NCBI RefSeq assembly: GCF_900101345.1
Contig: NZ_FMUX01000006.1
Coordinates: forward strand, 220,376 to 284,375
From: Desulfoluna spongiiphila
GTDB lineage: Bacteria; Desulfobacterota; Desulfobacteria; Desulfobacterales; Desulfolunaceae
Direction: 5' to 3'
DNA: 64,000 nt
Shown here one piece after another: positions 51,649 to 60,803 of this stretch. Below the pieces are notes generated by a model. The model did no database searches. It was given only the letters and a program-made list of their open reading frames with translations, and was not told where the DNA came from. Position numbers and translations under genes: made by a program. Each line of letters begins with the position of its first letter. The first letter of the stretch is position 1.

Positions 51649-53845
51649 CGGCGGTCTCCCGTTGGTCGATGCCGTCCTGGGGCACCGGGCCGGTGGGCTC
51701 CGGCAGCACCTCCAGGCGCTTGCCCATCTTTAACCGTTCCAGCTGCCAGGCCCGTAGGGAGGCCTTGAAGCCGGGGTGGCTGTACTGTCGGGTCCGGGTG
51801 ACCCACCCTTGAAAATACCCGGCGATGATGAGGAGTCCGCCCACCACAAAGGGGCGTTCAATGACCCGGTAAAGCCCGGCAACGAGGATGTAGAGGGGGT
51901 GGGTGCCCATGAAGTACTGCCCCCAGCCCCAGCGGAGACGGCCATGGTAGATGCTTTTGTGGGATGATCCCATGATCCGGTGGTCGGTGATCTGCAGGGC
52001 CGGGGTGTTGAAACTGCGGGTGCGATAGCCCTCCATGCGGCATCGGTGGAAGGTGATGCCGTCCCACATCACCTGGCGTGTAAACCCTCCGATGGCCTCA
52101 AAGCAGCTCCGGCTGAGGCAAAGGACCCCGCCCAGGACGCTTTCGTCGGTGATGCGCTCTTCCACCAGCCGTCCGTCTTCCAGTTCAAGGAAGAGCTTGC
52201 CGCTGGCCGCCCCCAGGTAGGGGTCCTTGTGGAATTTGTTGAACAGGGTTTCAAAGTAGGTGGAACCGACGGTGAGGTCGCCGTCCATCTTGCAGATGAA
52301 ATCGTAGGCCGTGGAGGCGATGGCCGCGTATCCGTCGTAGAAGGCTTCCACCACGCCGGGACCCACCTGCCGCTCCCCGCGGTTGGAGCGTTTTACATAC
52401 CGGATAAAGGGATACTCTTTGGCCGCTTCCCGGATGATCTCAGGGGTGTTGTCCGTGGACCCGTCGTCCACCAGGATATACTCCGTGGGGGCAATGGTCT
52501 GGGCCGCAATGCTTTCGATGGTGGCGGGCAGGTAGGCCTCCTCGTCGCGGACCGGGGAGACCACGATGTAACGGGGCGGGTTGCCGATGGGCCTCTTTTG
52601 CTGGGGGGGAAAGGGGCGGGGGAAGGAGGCTCTGCGGATCAGGCGGGCCAGGGCGGCGGTATTGGCGCCCTGGTGGAACTCCGCTTCCACCTTACCCCGA
52701 CCGTTTTGAGAAAGGCTCCTGCGCAGATCGGGGTGGGCCAGGAGAAGCTTCAGGGATTCGGCCAGGTCGTCTTCGTTGTCCGGCTCGCAGAGGAGGCCCG
52801 TGGTCCCTTCGTCGATGAGCTCCGGGATTCCCGAGATGGCGGTGGAGACCACCGGGACCCCGGAGGCCATGGCCTCCATGAGCACCACGGGGATGCCGTC
52901 CATGTCGCCCTGATCGTCCCGCCTGCAGGGAAGCACAAAGGCGTCAAGACCCGCCAGCCAGCCCGGGACCTCGGCATGGGCCAAGGGCCCCTTGAAGGTG
53001 ACCTCGGCGGAAAGGCCCAGGTCCAGGACCCGTTGCTGCAGGGCCTCTTTCATGGGGCCGTGCCCGGCCATCTCCAGGTGGAAGGCGATGCCCTGGCGTT
53101 TGAGGATGGCGCATGCCTTGATGAGCTGGTGAAAGCCCTTTTTCTCCACCATGCGTCCGATGCTGCCAAGAAGGGGAGGCGTGGCCAGTTCCTTGGGGGG
53201 CCGGGCTTCAAAGAGGGTGGGGTTTACCCCGCAGCGCATCACGTGGATGGAGGCCTCCGGTGCCCCGCGTGAGATGAGGTAGCGAAGGTTGAATTCGGAG
53301 ATGGTGGCGGCAAAGGCGGCCCGCCGGACCTTCTCTTTCAAGAGCCAGCCCCGTTCGAAGAGGTCGTTGGCGTGGGCCGTGAAGCTGAAGGGCACCCCGC
53401 CCATGGCCGAGGCATACATGGCCAGGTCCGTGGGGATGTGGGCAAAGTGGGTGTGCAGGTGCTCGCACCGGTTGGCATCAAGGATGTCGGCCAGGTGGGA
53501 GGCCCGTGCCCACCGGTAGCAGAGCCCCGCAGCGGTGCGGGAAAAGGGCCCCACACGGATCAGGTCCCGGACCAGCAGGTTCAGCGAGCGGATGTACCTC
53601 ACGGGCCGGGTCGCGATGCGCTTGAGATGGGACCAGATAAGGGACACCCACGACTGCTCGTAGAGGTAGCAGGTGACGCGGCTCAGTCGCTCCGCTTCCC
53701 GTCCGGTGGCCGGGGCCGTGGGGCGATGGACGGAGATAGGCAACACGGAAAATCCCTGGGTCTCCATTTCCAGGAGCTCTCCGGTGACAAAGGTGGCCGA
53801 AAGGGCCGGGATCTCAGGGGCCAGGTATGCGATTTTGTCTTTCAT
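51629..53845 (-). CDS. Fused glycosyltransferase: GT4 followed by GT2
   Basis: A 738-residue protein. Residues 1-~400 are a GT-B family 4 enzyme (IAYLAPEIPALSATFVTGEL; HLHTHFAH; GSIGRMVEKKGFHQLI; PVVLMEAMASGVPVVST with the E-x7-E motif). Residues ~425-720 are a GT-A family 2 enzyme (YIVVSPVRDEEAYLPATIESI; YILVDDGSTDNTPEI; KMDGDLTV with DxD; FHRCRMEGYRTRSF). A single polypeptide may add two consecutive sugars. The ATG overlaps the acyltransferase stop (ATGA). Confidence 0.9.
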   Translation of the reverse strand: MKDKIAYLAPEIPALSATFVTGELLEMETQGFSVLPISVHRPTAPATGREAERLSRVTCYLYEQSWVSLIWSHLKRIATRPVRYIRSLNLLVRDLIRVGPFSRTAAGLCYRWARASHLADILDANRCEHLHTHFAHIPTDLAMYASAMGGVPFSFTAHANDLFERGWLLKEKVRRAAFAATISEFNLRYLISRGAPEASIHVMRCGVNPTLFEARPPKELATPPLLGSIGRMVEKKGFHQLIKACAILKRQGIAFHLEMAGHGPMKEALQQRVLDLGLSAEVTFKGPLAHAEVPGWLAGLDAFVLPCRRDDQGDMDGIPVVLMEAMASGVPVVSTAISGIPELIDEGTTGLLCEPDNEDDLAESLKLLLAHPDLRRSLSQNGRGKVEAEFHQGANTAALARLIRRASFPRPFPPQQKRPIGNPPRYIVVSPVRDEEAYLPATIESIAAQTIAPTEYILVDDGSTDNTPEIIREAAKEYPFIRYVKRSNRGERQVGPGVVEAFYDGYAAIASTAYDFICKMDGDLTVGSTYFETLFNKFHKDPYLGAASGKLFLELEDGRLVEERITDESVLGGVLCLSRSCFEAIGGFTRQVMWDGITFHRCRMEGYRTRSFNTPALQITDHRIMGSSHKSIYHGRLRWGWGQYFMGTHPLYILVAGLYRVIERPFVVGGLLIIAGYFQGWVTRTRQYSHPGFKASLRAWQLERLKMGKRLEVLPEPTGPVPQDGIDQRETADANPPS

Positions 53846-54450
53846 GGGTGCCTTTTTTGTCTTTCCCGGAGCACGGTGGCCGGTGCCCCGGCTGCCAGGG
53901 TGTGGGAGGGGATGTCCTTGGTGACCACGCTGTTGGCGCCGATGATGGCGCCGTCGCCGATGGTGACCCCGGGCAGGATGCAGCAGCCCCGGCCGATCCA
54001 GACGTCCCTGCCGATGATGATGGGCGCTGCGGTGTGGGGCTGGAGGCGCATGGGGGTGCCCATCTCCGTGCCGTGGTTGGCGTCCCGGATGGAGGTGAAC
54101 TCACCGATGATGGCAAAGGTGCCGATGCGGACCTGGGCATAGCTGGTGAGGGTGGTGCCCCGGTTGATGCGGATGTTGTCTTCCAGGATGATCTCCCCCT
54201 GCTCCTCGGTGGTGAACTCGCATTCTCTTCCGATGCGGCACCGCTTGCCCAGGGTGATGCACCCGGAGCCGATGATGCGAACGGGGCCGTCGCACTGGGT
54301 GGTGGCATCGGCGCTGGGAATTCGGGCCATGAACCGCGCGGTGTAGATGTGGCGAGGGAGGAGACGGCCCACCGGTGCCATCAGGCGGATCAGGCGACTG
54401 AGAACGCCGAGAAAGAGGTTACGCAGGGTCTCTTTTACTGGGGGTTCCAC
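53842..54450 (-). CDS. Hexapeptide acyltransferase (WcaF-like)
   Basis: A 202-residue left-handed beta-helix acyltransferase: CDGPVRIIGSGCITLGKRCRIG, RINRGTTLTSYAQVRIG, DVWIGRGCCILPGVTIGDGAIIGANSVVTKDIP and the cap AAGAPATVLRER. It likely acetylates a sugar of the repeat unit. I place the start at GTG 54450, preceded by GGAG and six bases, overlapping the flippase stop; the frame to 54612 is an overlap shadow. Confidence 0.82.
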   Translation of the reverse strand: MEPPVKETLRNLFLGVLSRLIRLMAPVGRLLPRHIYTARFMARIPSADATTQCDGPVRIIGSGCITLGKRCRIGRECEFTTEEQGEIILEDNIRINRGTTLTSYAQVRIGTFAIIGEFTSIRDANHGTEMGTPMRLQPHTAAPIIIGRDVWIGRGCCILPGVTIGDGAIIGANSVVTKDIPSHTLAAGAPATVLRERQKRHP

Positions 54451-56033
54451 AATTTGCTCCACAGGGGGATCATGGGTTTCGGGGGGGTGATTTCCGATAG
54501 TCGGTGCTTCTCTTCCGGGGTGAACAGGCGGTTGCGCGCCATGAGCAGCAGGAGCAGGGCCAGGATCAGGTGGGCGCATCCAAAGAGGGCCAGGAAAAAG
54601 AGCCCGGGCCACCGGGAGGTGGCAACGTCCGCCCAGAGGCTTCGGCAGAGAAACAGGCCCGGCAGCCCTGCCGCAAAGATGAGCAGGACCGGGGGCACGG
54701 TCTGGCCGATAAAGGTTTTCCAGGGCACGGCAAAGAGCCCGTTGGCCCTGTGCAGGAAGTAGAGGGACCCTGTTGCCTGTGCCAGGGTGTAGGCCCAGGC
54801 GGCGCCTTCAAGGCCTGCGGCGTAAATGAAAACCGGGGTAAGGGTCAGGAGCATCGCGGCAGAGATCACCATGTACCGGATCTCATAGCCGGGGAGCCCC
54901 ATGCCCCGCACGCAGGCCGTGCCGGAGCCGGTGAAGAGGTTGATGAGGGTCCCCAGGGCCAGGATCTGCATGACCCGGGCCGGTGCGTCGTATCCCGGCC
55001 CCACCCACACCTCGATGATCTGGGGGGCAAAAAAGATGAGAAAGGCATAAGGGAGCCCTGACAGGAGCATGATGTAACGGGTGGAGCGCAGGTACATGCC
55101 CCGGAGCTTCCGGTGCAGCCCGCTGCCCTCCAGGTGGGAGGCCGCGGGCATCAGGGTGCCTGCCACGGCCGACGGGAGCATCATGCCGATGTTGGGGAGC
55201 TTGCGCCCGATCTCGTAGAGGCCCGCTGATTCCAGATGAAGGATCCGCGTGATGAAGATGCGGTCCACCGAATTGATGAGAAGGGAGAGGAGCCCCAGAA
55301 CGCTCATTTTACCGCCGAAGTTTCCGAATTTTTTCAAAGCCTCCACGCGCAGGTGCCGAAAGCGCAGGGAGAGAAAGGGAAACACCCTGTGGGCGAAGAA
55401 GATGGTGAGCAGAATGATCAGCCCGAAGCGGATGGCGTAGGCCCAGAGCAGGGAAAACACCCCCATGCCCATGCGGAAGAAAAGAAGCAGGAGCACCAGC
55501 TCCACCACCGAGGCGAAGAGGTGGATTTTCCGGACCAATGCAATCTGCTGCTCGCCCTCCAGCACGCACTGGTACCCGGCCAGGCTGAAATTCAGGACAA
55601 AGATGGCGGCGGTGCCTACAAAAAGGCGATGGGCCGTCCTGTTCAGCTCGGGATCGATGCCGAGGACAGGGATCAGCACGGGCAGCGCCGGAAGAAAGAG
55701 CAAAAACAGCAGGAGCCCTATCCCCACCATGGAGATAATACCCGTGGAGAGGAGCTGGTTGACCTTGTCGTTTTCCCCCCGGGACCTGTAATCGGCGGCA
55801 TACCGGATGTAGGTGTTGTTGAACCCGAAGGCCGTCAAAGCAAGGTAGGAGAGCACCACAAAGCAGTACGCCCAGAGCCCGTACTCCTCGATGGTGATGT
55901 ACGAGAGGATGAGTGGGGTCAGCACAAGGCGGCTCCCCAGATACCAGACGTTGTAGACGATGGTGAAAAGGGAGTTCCGGGAGACCGTTTTTGCGATGTT
56001 TTCTTTGTCGTTATTTGGGGATTGAGGGTTCAT
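54435..56033 (-). CDS. Polysaccharide flippase (Wzx-like, MOP superfamily)
   Basis: A 532-residue protein with about 12-14 transmembrane helices, typical of lipid-linked oligosaccharide flippases: N-terminal SRNSLFTIVYNVWYLGSRLVL, TPLILSYITIEEYGLWAYCF, SLLINSVDRIFITRILHLESAGLYEIGRKLPN. It would move the finished repeat unit across the inner membrane. The start is ATG 56033; its Shine-Dalgarno GGAGG (10 bases upstream) is the terminal part of the adjoining repeat. The frame extending to 56150 runs through that repeat and is rejected. Confidence 0.9.
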   Translation of the reverse strand: MNPQSPNNDKENIAKTVSRNSLFTIVYNVWYLGSRLVLTPLILSYITIEEYGLWAYCFVVLSYLALTAFGFNNTYIRYAADYRSRGENDKVNQLLSTGIISMVGIGLLLFLLFLPALPVLIPVLGIDPELNRTAHRLFVGTAAIFVLNFSLAGYQCVLEGEQQIALVRKIHLFASVVELVLLLLFFRMGMGVFSLLWAYAIRFGLIILLTIFFAHRVFPFLSLRFRHLRVEALKKFGNFGGKMSVLGLLSLLINSVDRIFITRILHLESAGLYEIGRKLPNIGMMLPSAVAGTLMPAASHLEGSGLHRKLRGMYLRSTRYIMLLSGLPYAFLIFFAPQIIEVWVGPGYDAPARVMQILALGTLINLFTGSGTACVRGMGLPGYEIRYMVISAAMLLTLTPVFIYAAGLEGAAWAYTLAQATGSLYFLHRANGLFAVPWKTFIGQTVPPVLLIFAAGLPGLFLCRSLWADVATSRWPGLFFLALFGCAHLILALLLLLMARNRLFTPEEKHRLSEITPPKPMIPLWSKLWNPQ

Positions 56034-56042
56034 AGAATAAAA

Positions 56043-56180
56043 GCCTCCGGCGGCAAGGTGGGGGCACCTTGAAACCCGGTGGCGAATGCATGGGAGCTGT
56101 CGGTGTTCAGGCGTCTTCGTGGCATTCGCACGACGTGTGACATTCGGCAACCGTCTCTGCAGGAGACACCTATTTCATGT
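56043..56180 (-). repeat. Interspersed repeat, long-variant end (inverted), supplying the flippase ribosome site
   Basis: GCCTCCGGCGGC, an AAGGTGGGGGCACCTT hairpin and GGCGAATGC...GGCATTCGC, as in the copy at 58267. Read on the minus strand it ends GCCGCCGGAGGC just before the flippase ATG. With the next copy it fills the 432-base gap 56034-56465, which has no gene. Confidence 0.85.
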
Positions 56181-56241
56181 ATCAAAAAAATGATGCGGGG
56201 CCCTCTGAATACGTTAAAATAAATGTAACTGTTCAGCTTAT

Positions 56242-56427
56242 GCCTCCGGCGGCCCTGCCGGGGGCTAAACTTTTGCCTGATCTTAAAACGACGGGTTTAA
56301 TAAACAGGTTTAAAAAAACAGATTCAGTTTAATCTGAACCATAGGCGAATGTGATTTTCCCTGAGGAACGAAGGGGAAAGCACATTCGCACCCTGCTTTC
56401 GAGGTGGCTCACCTCGCCGCCGGAGGC
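56242..56427 (+). repeat. Interspersed multi-hairpin repeat, full-length copy
   Basis: It runs from GCCTCCGGCGGC to GCCGCCGGAGGC with an insertion relative to copy 2 (GCCTGATCTTAAAACGACGG) also present in the copy after 62083. Hairpins GCGAATG/GCATTCGC-type and CGAGGTG/CACCTCG are kept. It is opposite in orientation to the neighbouring element. Confidence 0.9.
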
Positions 56428-56465
56428 AAGCTTTTTCCACCCACCTTAACCATAGAGGGCATCGC

Positions 56466-57659
56466 TTATCTCTGTTTTACCCTGAGGACCCGTGAGATCT
56501 CATGGACCATGGTGCGCCCCCAGGCGTCCCAGTTAAGGTGCTCTTCATAGCGCCGCCTGCTTTCGGTGTTGAGGCGCATGTAGGTGGTGGGGTCCAGGGC
56601 GGTGTCCCGGATCAGGCAGGCGAAGTCGGCCCCGTCGGCGTCGGGCGGGAGGAGGTGGCCGTTGACCCCGTTTTCGACGATGGTGCCCACGCCCCCCACA
56701 TCCGTGGCAAAGACCGGCAGCCCGTAGGCGGCGGCTTCGCAGAAGACGACCCCGTAGCACTCGGCCCGGGTGGGCAGCAAGAGAAGGTGGGAGCGATTCA
56801 GCACTTCCTGGAAGCGGGCTCGTTCTTCCGGGATGTTTTTGTTGAGGTAGGGGATCACGGTCATCTGCTCGTGGCGGAAGGAGGCGGGGGGAACGGTCCC
56901 GCACACCGTGAGGCGGGCGTCCACGCCGTTGTCGATGAGGCTTTTAAGGGTATGAAAGGCGATGTCGCCTCCTTTTCGTTCCCACTCCTTGGCCAGGAAG
57001 AGCAGCTCAAGGCGGCCCTTGACGCGCCTGCCGAGGCTGGCCTCCCGGGACGGCGGGGTGTCCAGGTTTGCGCCGAAGGGCGCCACCCGGACCTTGTCCG
57101 GATCCGCCCCGTAGGTAGTGACGGCGGAGCGTGCGGCCCAGTGGGACGGGTAGACCAGCAGGTCGGCCCGGTTGATGACGGCCTGTTCGAACCGGTGCTC
57201 TGTGGCGGCGGCGTCTCCCATGGAGGAAAAGATGGGGTAGACCTCCTGCATGAGGGCAAAGGTGGCATCGGAGATGTACACCAGGGGAATCCGGGTTTCG
57301 ATGTGGGCCGTCTCCACGCTTGCCGCTGGGGCGAGGAGCAGGTCGAAGGCTTCCTGATCCAGGCGCTTGTCGATGCATCGGGCAAAGTGTTGGGACGCCT
57401 TTAAGGTTCGCTCCGGGTAGGTGCGAAGGCCGGTGATGCGATGGCGCACGGCGGCCAGGCGTTTTTTTAAGTCCTGGTGCGGAATGGTCAGGGGGCCGAT
57501 CCAGGTGAGGGAGCGGACAAAGGGTTCCAGGGCCTTGACGATGAAGTAAGTGGAGCCGGACCAGGTGCGACGGTCGTAGGGGTCTCCGGGGCTTGCCACG
57601 GCAATGCGGAGTCTGCCGGGGGCCTGCTCGGCATCGTGTTGGGTCGTGTGGTGCGTCAT
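56466..57659 (-). CDS. Family 4 glycosyltransferase
   Basis: A 397-residue GT-B enzyme: N-domain with IAVASPGDPYDRRTWSGSTYF and DLLVYPSHWAARSAV, C-domain with LLFLAKEWERKGGDIAFHTL, and the donor-site motif ECYGVVFCEAAAYGLPVFAT (E-x7-E). It probably extends the lipid-linked oligosaccharide at the cytoplasmic face. ATG 57659 overlaps the upstream acyltransferase stop (ATGA). Confidence 0.87.
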   Translation of the reverse strand: MTHHTTQHDAEQAPGRLRIAVASPGDPYDRRTWSGSTYFIVKALEPFVRSLTWIGPLTIPHQDLKKRLAAVRHRITGLRTYPERTLKASQHFARCIDKRLDQEAFDLLLAPAASVETAHIETRIPLVYISDATFALMQEVYPIFSSMGDAAATEHRFEQAVINRADLLVYPSHWAARSAVTTYGADPDKVRVAPFGANLDTPPSREASLGRRVKGRLELLFLAKEWERKGGDIAFHTLKSLIDNGVDARLTVCGTVPPASFRHEQMTVIPYLNKNIPEERARFQEVLNRSHLLLLPTRAECYGVVFCEAAAYGLPVFATDVGGVGTIVENGVNGHLLPPDADGADFACLIRDTALDPTTYMRLNTESRRRYEEHLNWDAWGRTMVHEISRVLRVKQR

Positions 57660-58249
57660 GGGCTCGTCTCTTCCTCGGAGAAGAAATGGGCGATGCGTGC
57701 CTTGCGGAGCTTGGTCTCCAGGTGCGGGTCAAAGACATGACGGCCTGCGCCTTCAAGGAGAGGGTACCAGGGAAGATCCCCGGTGGCCTCGTCAAGCCGG
57801 TCCCGGTAGCTTTGGGTGGTGCAGATGTGGCGGGCGGGGTTTCCCGCCCAGACTTCCCCGTCGGGGATGTCCCGGGTAACCACGGAGCCTGCCCCGACGA
57901 TGACGTGGCTGCCCACGGTGATGCCCGGCAGGATGGTGGTGCGGTTGCCGAGGAAGACGTGGTCCCCGATGGTGATGGGGGCCACCCGGTCTAAATGGGA
58001 GGCGTCCCGGATGTTGAGCATGATCACCGAGGCGTCATGGCAGAGGAGCTGGCAGCCGTCGGTGATCCAGACATTGTCCCCGATGGCGGTGAGGTAGCCG
58101 TCGGGCATCCCGGCATTTTTGGCGATGAAGCAGCCCGTGCCCTGGCGCCTGAGAAACCCTTTGTCTTTCAGGTAACGGGCGTAGGGAAAGCCGCTCGGGA
58201 TGAAAAATTTGAGGCGGATTTTTTCGATGAGGTTCATGGGTTTCGTCAT
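57656..58249 (-). CDS. Hexapeptide acyltransferase (maltose-O-acetyltransferase-like)
   Basis: A 197-residue left-handed beta-helix protein: IAKNAGMPDGYLTAIGDNVWI, CHDASVIMLNIRDASHLDRVAPITIG, DHVFLGNRTTILPGITVGSHVIVGAGSVVTRDIP and the cap WAGNPARHICTTQSY. The layout is similar to the acyltransferase at 42942. Start is ATG 58249 or ATG 58237; neither has a clear ribosome site, because the upstream sequence is the repeat junction. Confidence 0.84.
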   Translation of the reverse strand: MTKPMNLIEKIRLKFFIPSGFPYARYLKDKGFLRRQGTGCFIAKNAGMPDGYLTAIGDNVWITDGCQLLCHDASVIMLNIRDASHLDRVAPITIGDHVFLGNRTTILPGITVGSHVIVGAGSVVTRDIPDGEVWAGNPARHICTTQSYRDRLDEATGDLPWYPLLEGAGRHVFDPHLETKLRKARIAHFFSEEETSP

Positions 58250-58266
58250 TGTTCAGATCAAAATAG

Positions 58267-58571
58267 CCTCCGGCGGCAAGGTGGGGGCACCTTGAAACCC
58301 TATGGCGAATGCCTGGAGGCAGCCATTATGCAATTGTTCTCGAGGCATTCGCGTGATGTGTGAGATGTGGCAACCGTTTGCTGGAAAGGCCCGTTTCATT
58401 CTTCTGGAAACACTATGAAGGGCTTTTGGGATTCGCTTGTATTTAACCGGAATAACTCCGGCGGCAAGGTGTGCCACCTTGAAAGCAGGTTGCGGATGCA
58501 TTTAAAAAGAATTTTTAAAACCTGTTTGTTAAATTTTTTAAAAGTTTAGCCCCGGCAGGGCCGCCGGAGGC
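58267..58571 (-). repeat. Interspersed repeat, long variant with both ends intact (~305 bp)
   Basis: It begins GCCTCCGGCGGC and ends GCCGCCGGAGGC, thus with inverted terminal repeats. Internal AAGGTGGGGGCACCTT, GGCGAATGCCTGG...GGCATTCGC and AAGGTGTGCCACCTT hairpins, the AACTCCGGCGGC junction, and a TTAAAAAGAA/TTTTTAAA palindromic stretch. It fills the gap between Wzc-like and acyltransferase genes. It is the best full-length reference for the long variant. Confidence 0.9.
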
Positions 58572-58579
58572 ATTTCTTT

Positions 58580-60760
58580 TTATGTCCCTTGCCCCGCCCC
58601 TTGAAATGCGCTTTGCACCTGGCTGTAGTAGTTGTCCATGGCCTCCCGGTAGTATCGGCCCCGTTGGAAGGAGACGCGGTTCAGCACCACGGAGATGGCT
58701 TTTACCTCCAGCCGATCGAGGGTGTGGACGGCCCGGGCGAGCTCTCTTTCCACCACGGCCCCTGCCTCCACCACCAGGATGGTGACATCCGACAAGTGGG
58801 TGAGGAACCGGGCGTCCGTGGAGAGCCACAAAGGAGAGGAGTCCAGAAGAACGTAGTCGTAGTCGCATCGGAGGCTTTCGATCATGGGGGCCATGCCGAT
58901 TTCCTGGAAGATGCTTTTGTCGATGCCCGGCCAGTTGCCGAAGGGGAGGATGTGAAAGGGAAAATCGCTGTCTTTGATGATGGCGTCGTTTAAGTCGCAG
59001 TGGCCTTCCAGTACATCCCACAGGCCGGGTGCGTCTTCGGCAAAGAGATCTCGGGTCACGGGGTTCCAGACGTTGAGGTCCACAAAGATCTTGCGTTTGG
59101 CCATGCCGGGAAGGGCGGTGAGGGTGTTGAGGAGAAAGGTGGAGACCCCCTGATTTCCGTTTAGGGAGAGCCCGTTGTAGACCCGGGAATTGTGCTGCGT
59201 GTTCTCCTTGGCGATGGAAAAGGCGATCTCTTTGAATTGCTCTGAGACCCTTGAAAAGGGGGAGTCCAGGCACATCCTGTGGCGGTCCTGCGCCGCGCCC
59301 TGGTCCTGCTTGGCGTCCATGATGTGGCCGGTGGCGGGAAAGCCCAGGACCCGCTGGATATCCTGAATGCTTTTGAGGCGCGGGTCGAGTTTGTCCTTGG
59401 CCACGGCGTAGCCGATGCCGGAAAAGAAACCCATGATAATAACCACGGCCGCCATTTTGACCCGTTTGCCCGTGTCTGGAGTTTCCGGGCTCTTGGCCTG
59501 GGTGAGGATGCTGGCCCGGCCAGGGGAGCGGGATTCCACCTCAATCTGGTCGATGCGCTCTTCAATGCGGAGCAGGGCGTCCTGGAGGCGGTCGATCTCC
59601 CGCCTGAGGGTCGAGGCCTTCATCATCTGGGTGTTGACGTCCGTGGCCTTGTGCTCGGCGGCGGTGAGTTCCTCGATGAGTCGCTGTTCCGCACTCAGGG
59701 CCGAGGCAAAGAGCATCTCTTCTTCCAGGATTTTTTTCCGCTGGTCGGACAAGAGCTTGCCCCGGATCACCTTTTCTCCCACCTCGCCGGCCCGCTTGAG
59801 CAGGTTCTCCTGGACCTCGTAGAGCCGGGTGAGGTTCTCTTCGTACTCCTTTCGGTCCGGGTGGTTTTCGTTGACCCCGGACAGGGTCAGGCGCATGTCC
59901 TGAAGCTTTCGGGAGAGCTGGATACGGTTGTCCCGCGTGGCCCAGTCCTTTTCCACCCAATCGTCCACATCGGCTTCGATGTCGAGCTGCTGGAGCTTCA
60001 CCATCTGGTTTTTCAGCTCCCGGAGCCGGGTCTGGGTCTCAATGCGCCGTGTTTTGGCCTTCACCAGCTGCTGGGTGAGGTCCACCACGGCCTGGAGGTA
60101 GACGTAGATGTTCTTCTCGTCGGTGATTCCCACGGCATACTTGGCGGAGATGCTCTCCAGCACCGCGTATTTTTCCGCCAGGACCTTCTCCTGCTCCTCC
60201 CGGCGTCCTTTGAGAAACCCCAGCCTGGAGCCGTCCTTGTTGAACCGCTCCAGCCGGGTGTGTTCGATGTAGGCTGCGGAGACGGCGTTGAGGATCTCGG
60301 CAAGCCCCCTTCCCCTCCGGCTGAACATGGACAGGGAGAAGAGCTGGGTGTCCCGGAGCTGCTTGATGGCCAGGCGCATGGCCAGTCGATCCACGGCCTG
60401 CTGCATGGTTTCGTCCGGGTATTTCCAGTTTGAGCCTGTCTTTTCGACCTCTTCGATGGCCATGGAGAGGACGGCGTAGCTTTTGACGATGTTGATCTGG
60501 GTCCGCACGTAGTCGTCGTAGTAGGGGGTGATGGAGGCCTCTTCCTTGCCGTAGAGGATCTTGGGGATTACCGGCTCGATTTTAAGGACCGCCTCGCTGT
60601 AATAGACCGGCTTGACCTTGAACCAGACGGCCGGCACGCCCAGGGCCAGGATGGACAGGACGATAAGGCACACCATAGGCAGGTGGTTGAGGAGGCTCCC
60701 CACGGGGTCGATGGGTTTGGCGGGAAAGGTGGGGACAGGTTTGTTTTCCGGGATGTCCAT
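58580..60760 (-). CDS. Wzc-like chain-length/co-polymerase protein with degenerate tyrosine-kinase domain
   Basis: A 726-residue inner-membrane protein: N-terminal Wzz domain with TM1 (~28-48, LPMVCLIVLSILALGVPAVWF), a long periplasmic coiled-coil part (~180-410), TM2 (~436-454) and a cytoplasmic BY-kinase-like domain. That domain is broken: Walker A reads LNGNQGVSTFL (~533-543), with Val instead of Lys, and Walker A' reads IFVDLNVWNP; Walker B-like YDYVLLDSSP is kept. A Tyr-containing tail (RYYREAMDNYY) remains. It probably still organises polymerisation and export with the Wza-like protein but is likely not an active kinase. No clear ribosome site before ATG 60760. Confidence 0.87.
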   Translation of the reverse strand: MDIPENKPVPTFPAKPIDPVGSLLNHLPMVCLIVLSILALGVPAVWFKVKPVYYSEAVLKIEPVIPKILYGKEEASITPYYDDYVRTQINIVKSYAVLSMAIEEVEKTGSNWKYPDETMQQAVDRLAMRLAIKQLRDTQLFSLSMFSRRGRGLAEILNAVSAAYIEHTRLERFNKDGSRLGFLKGRREEQEKVLAEKYAVLESISAKYAVGITDEKNIYVYLQAVVDLTQQLVKAKTRRIETQTRLRELKNQMVKLQQLDIEADVDDWVEKDWATRDNRIQLSRKLQDMRLTLSGVNENHPDRKEYEENLTRLYEVQENLLKRAGEVGEKVIRGKLLSDQRKKILEEEMLFASALSAEQRLIEELTAAEHKATDVNTQMMKASTLRREIDRLQDALLRIEERIDQIEVESRSPGRASILTQAKSPETPDTGKRVKMAAVVIIMGFFSGIGYAVAKDKLDPRLKSIQDIQRVLGFPATGHIMDAKQDQGAAQDRHRMCLDSPFSRVSEQFKEIAFSIAKENTQHNSRVYNGLSLNGNQGVSTFLLNTLTALPGMAKRKIFVDLNVWNPVTRDLFAEDAPGLWDVLEGHCDLNDAIIKDSDFPFHILPFGNWPGIDKSIFQEIGMAPMIESLRCDYDYVLLDSSPLWLSTDARFLTHLSDVTILVVEAGAVVERELARAVHTLDRLEVKAISVVLNRVSFQRGRYYREAMDNYYSQVQSAFQGAGQGT

Positions 60761-60803
60761 GGCAGGGGCGGTCTCGGTGTGTCCGGGGCATGGGATGCGG
60801 TGA

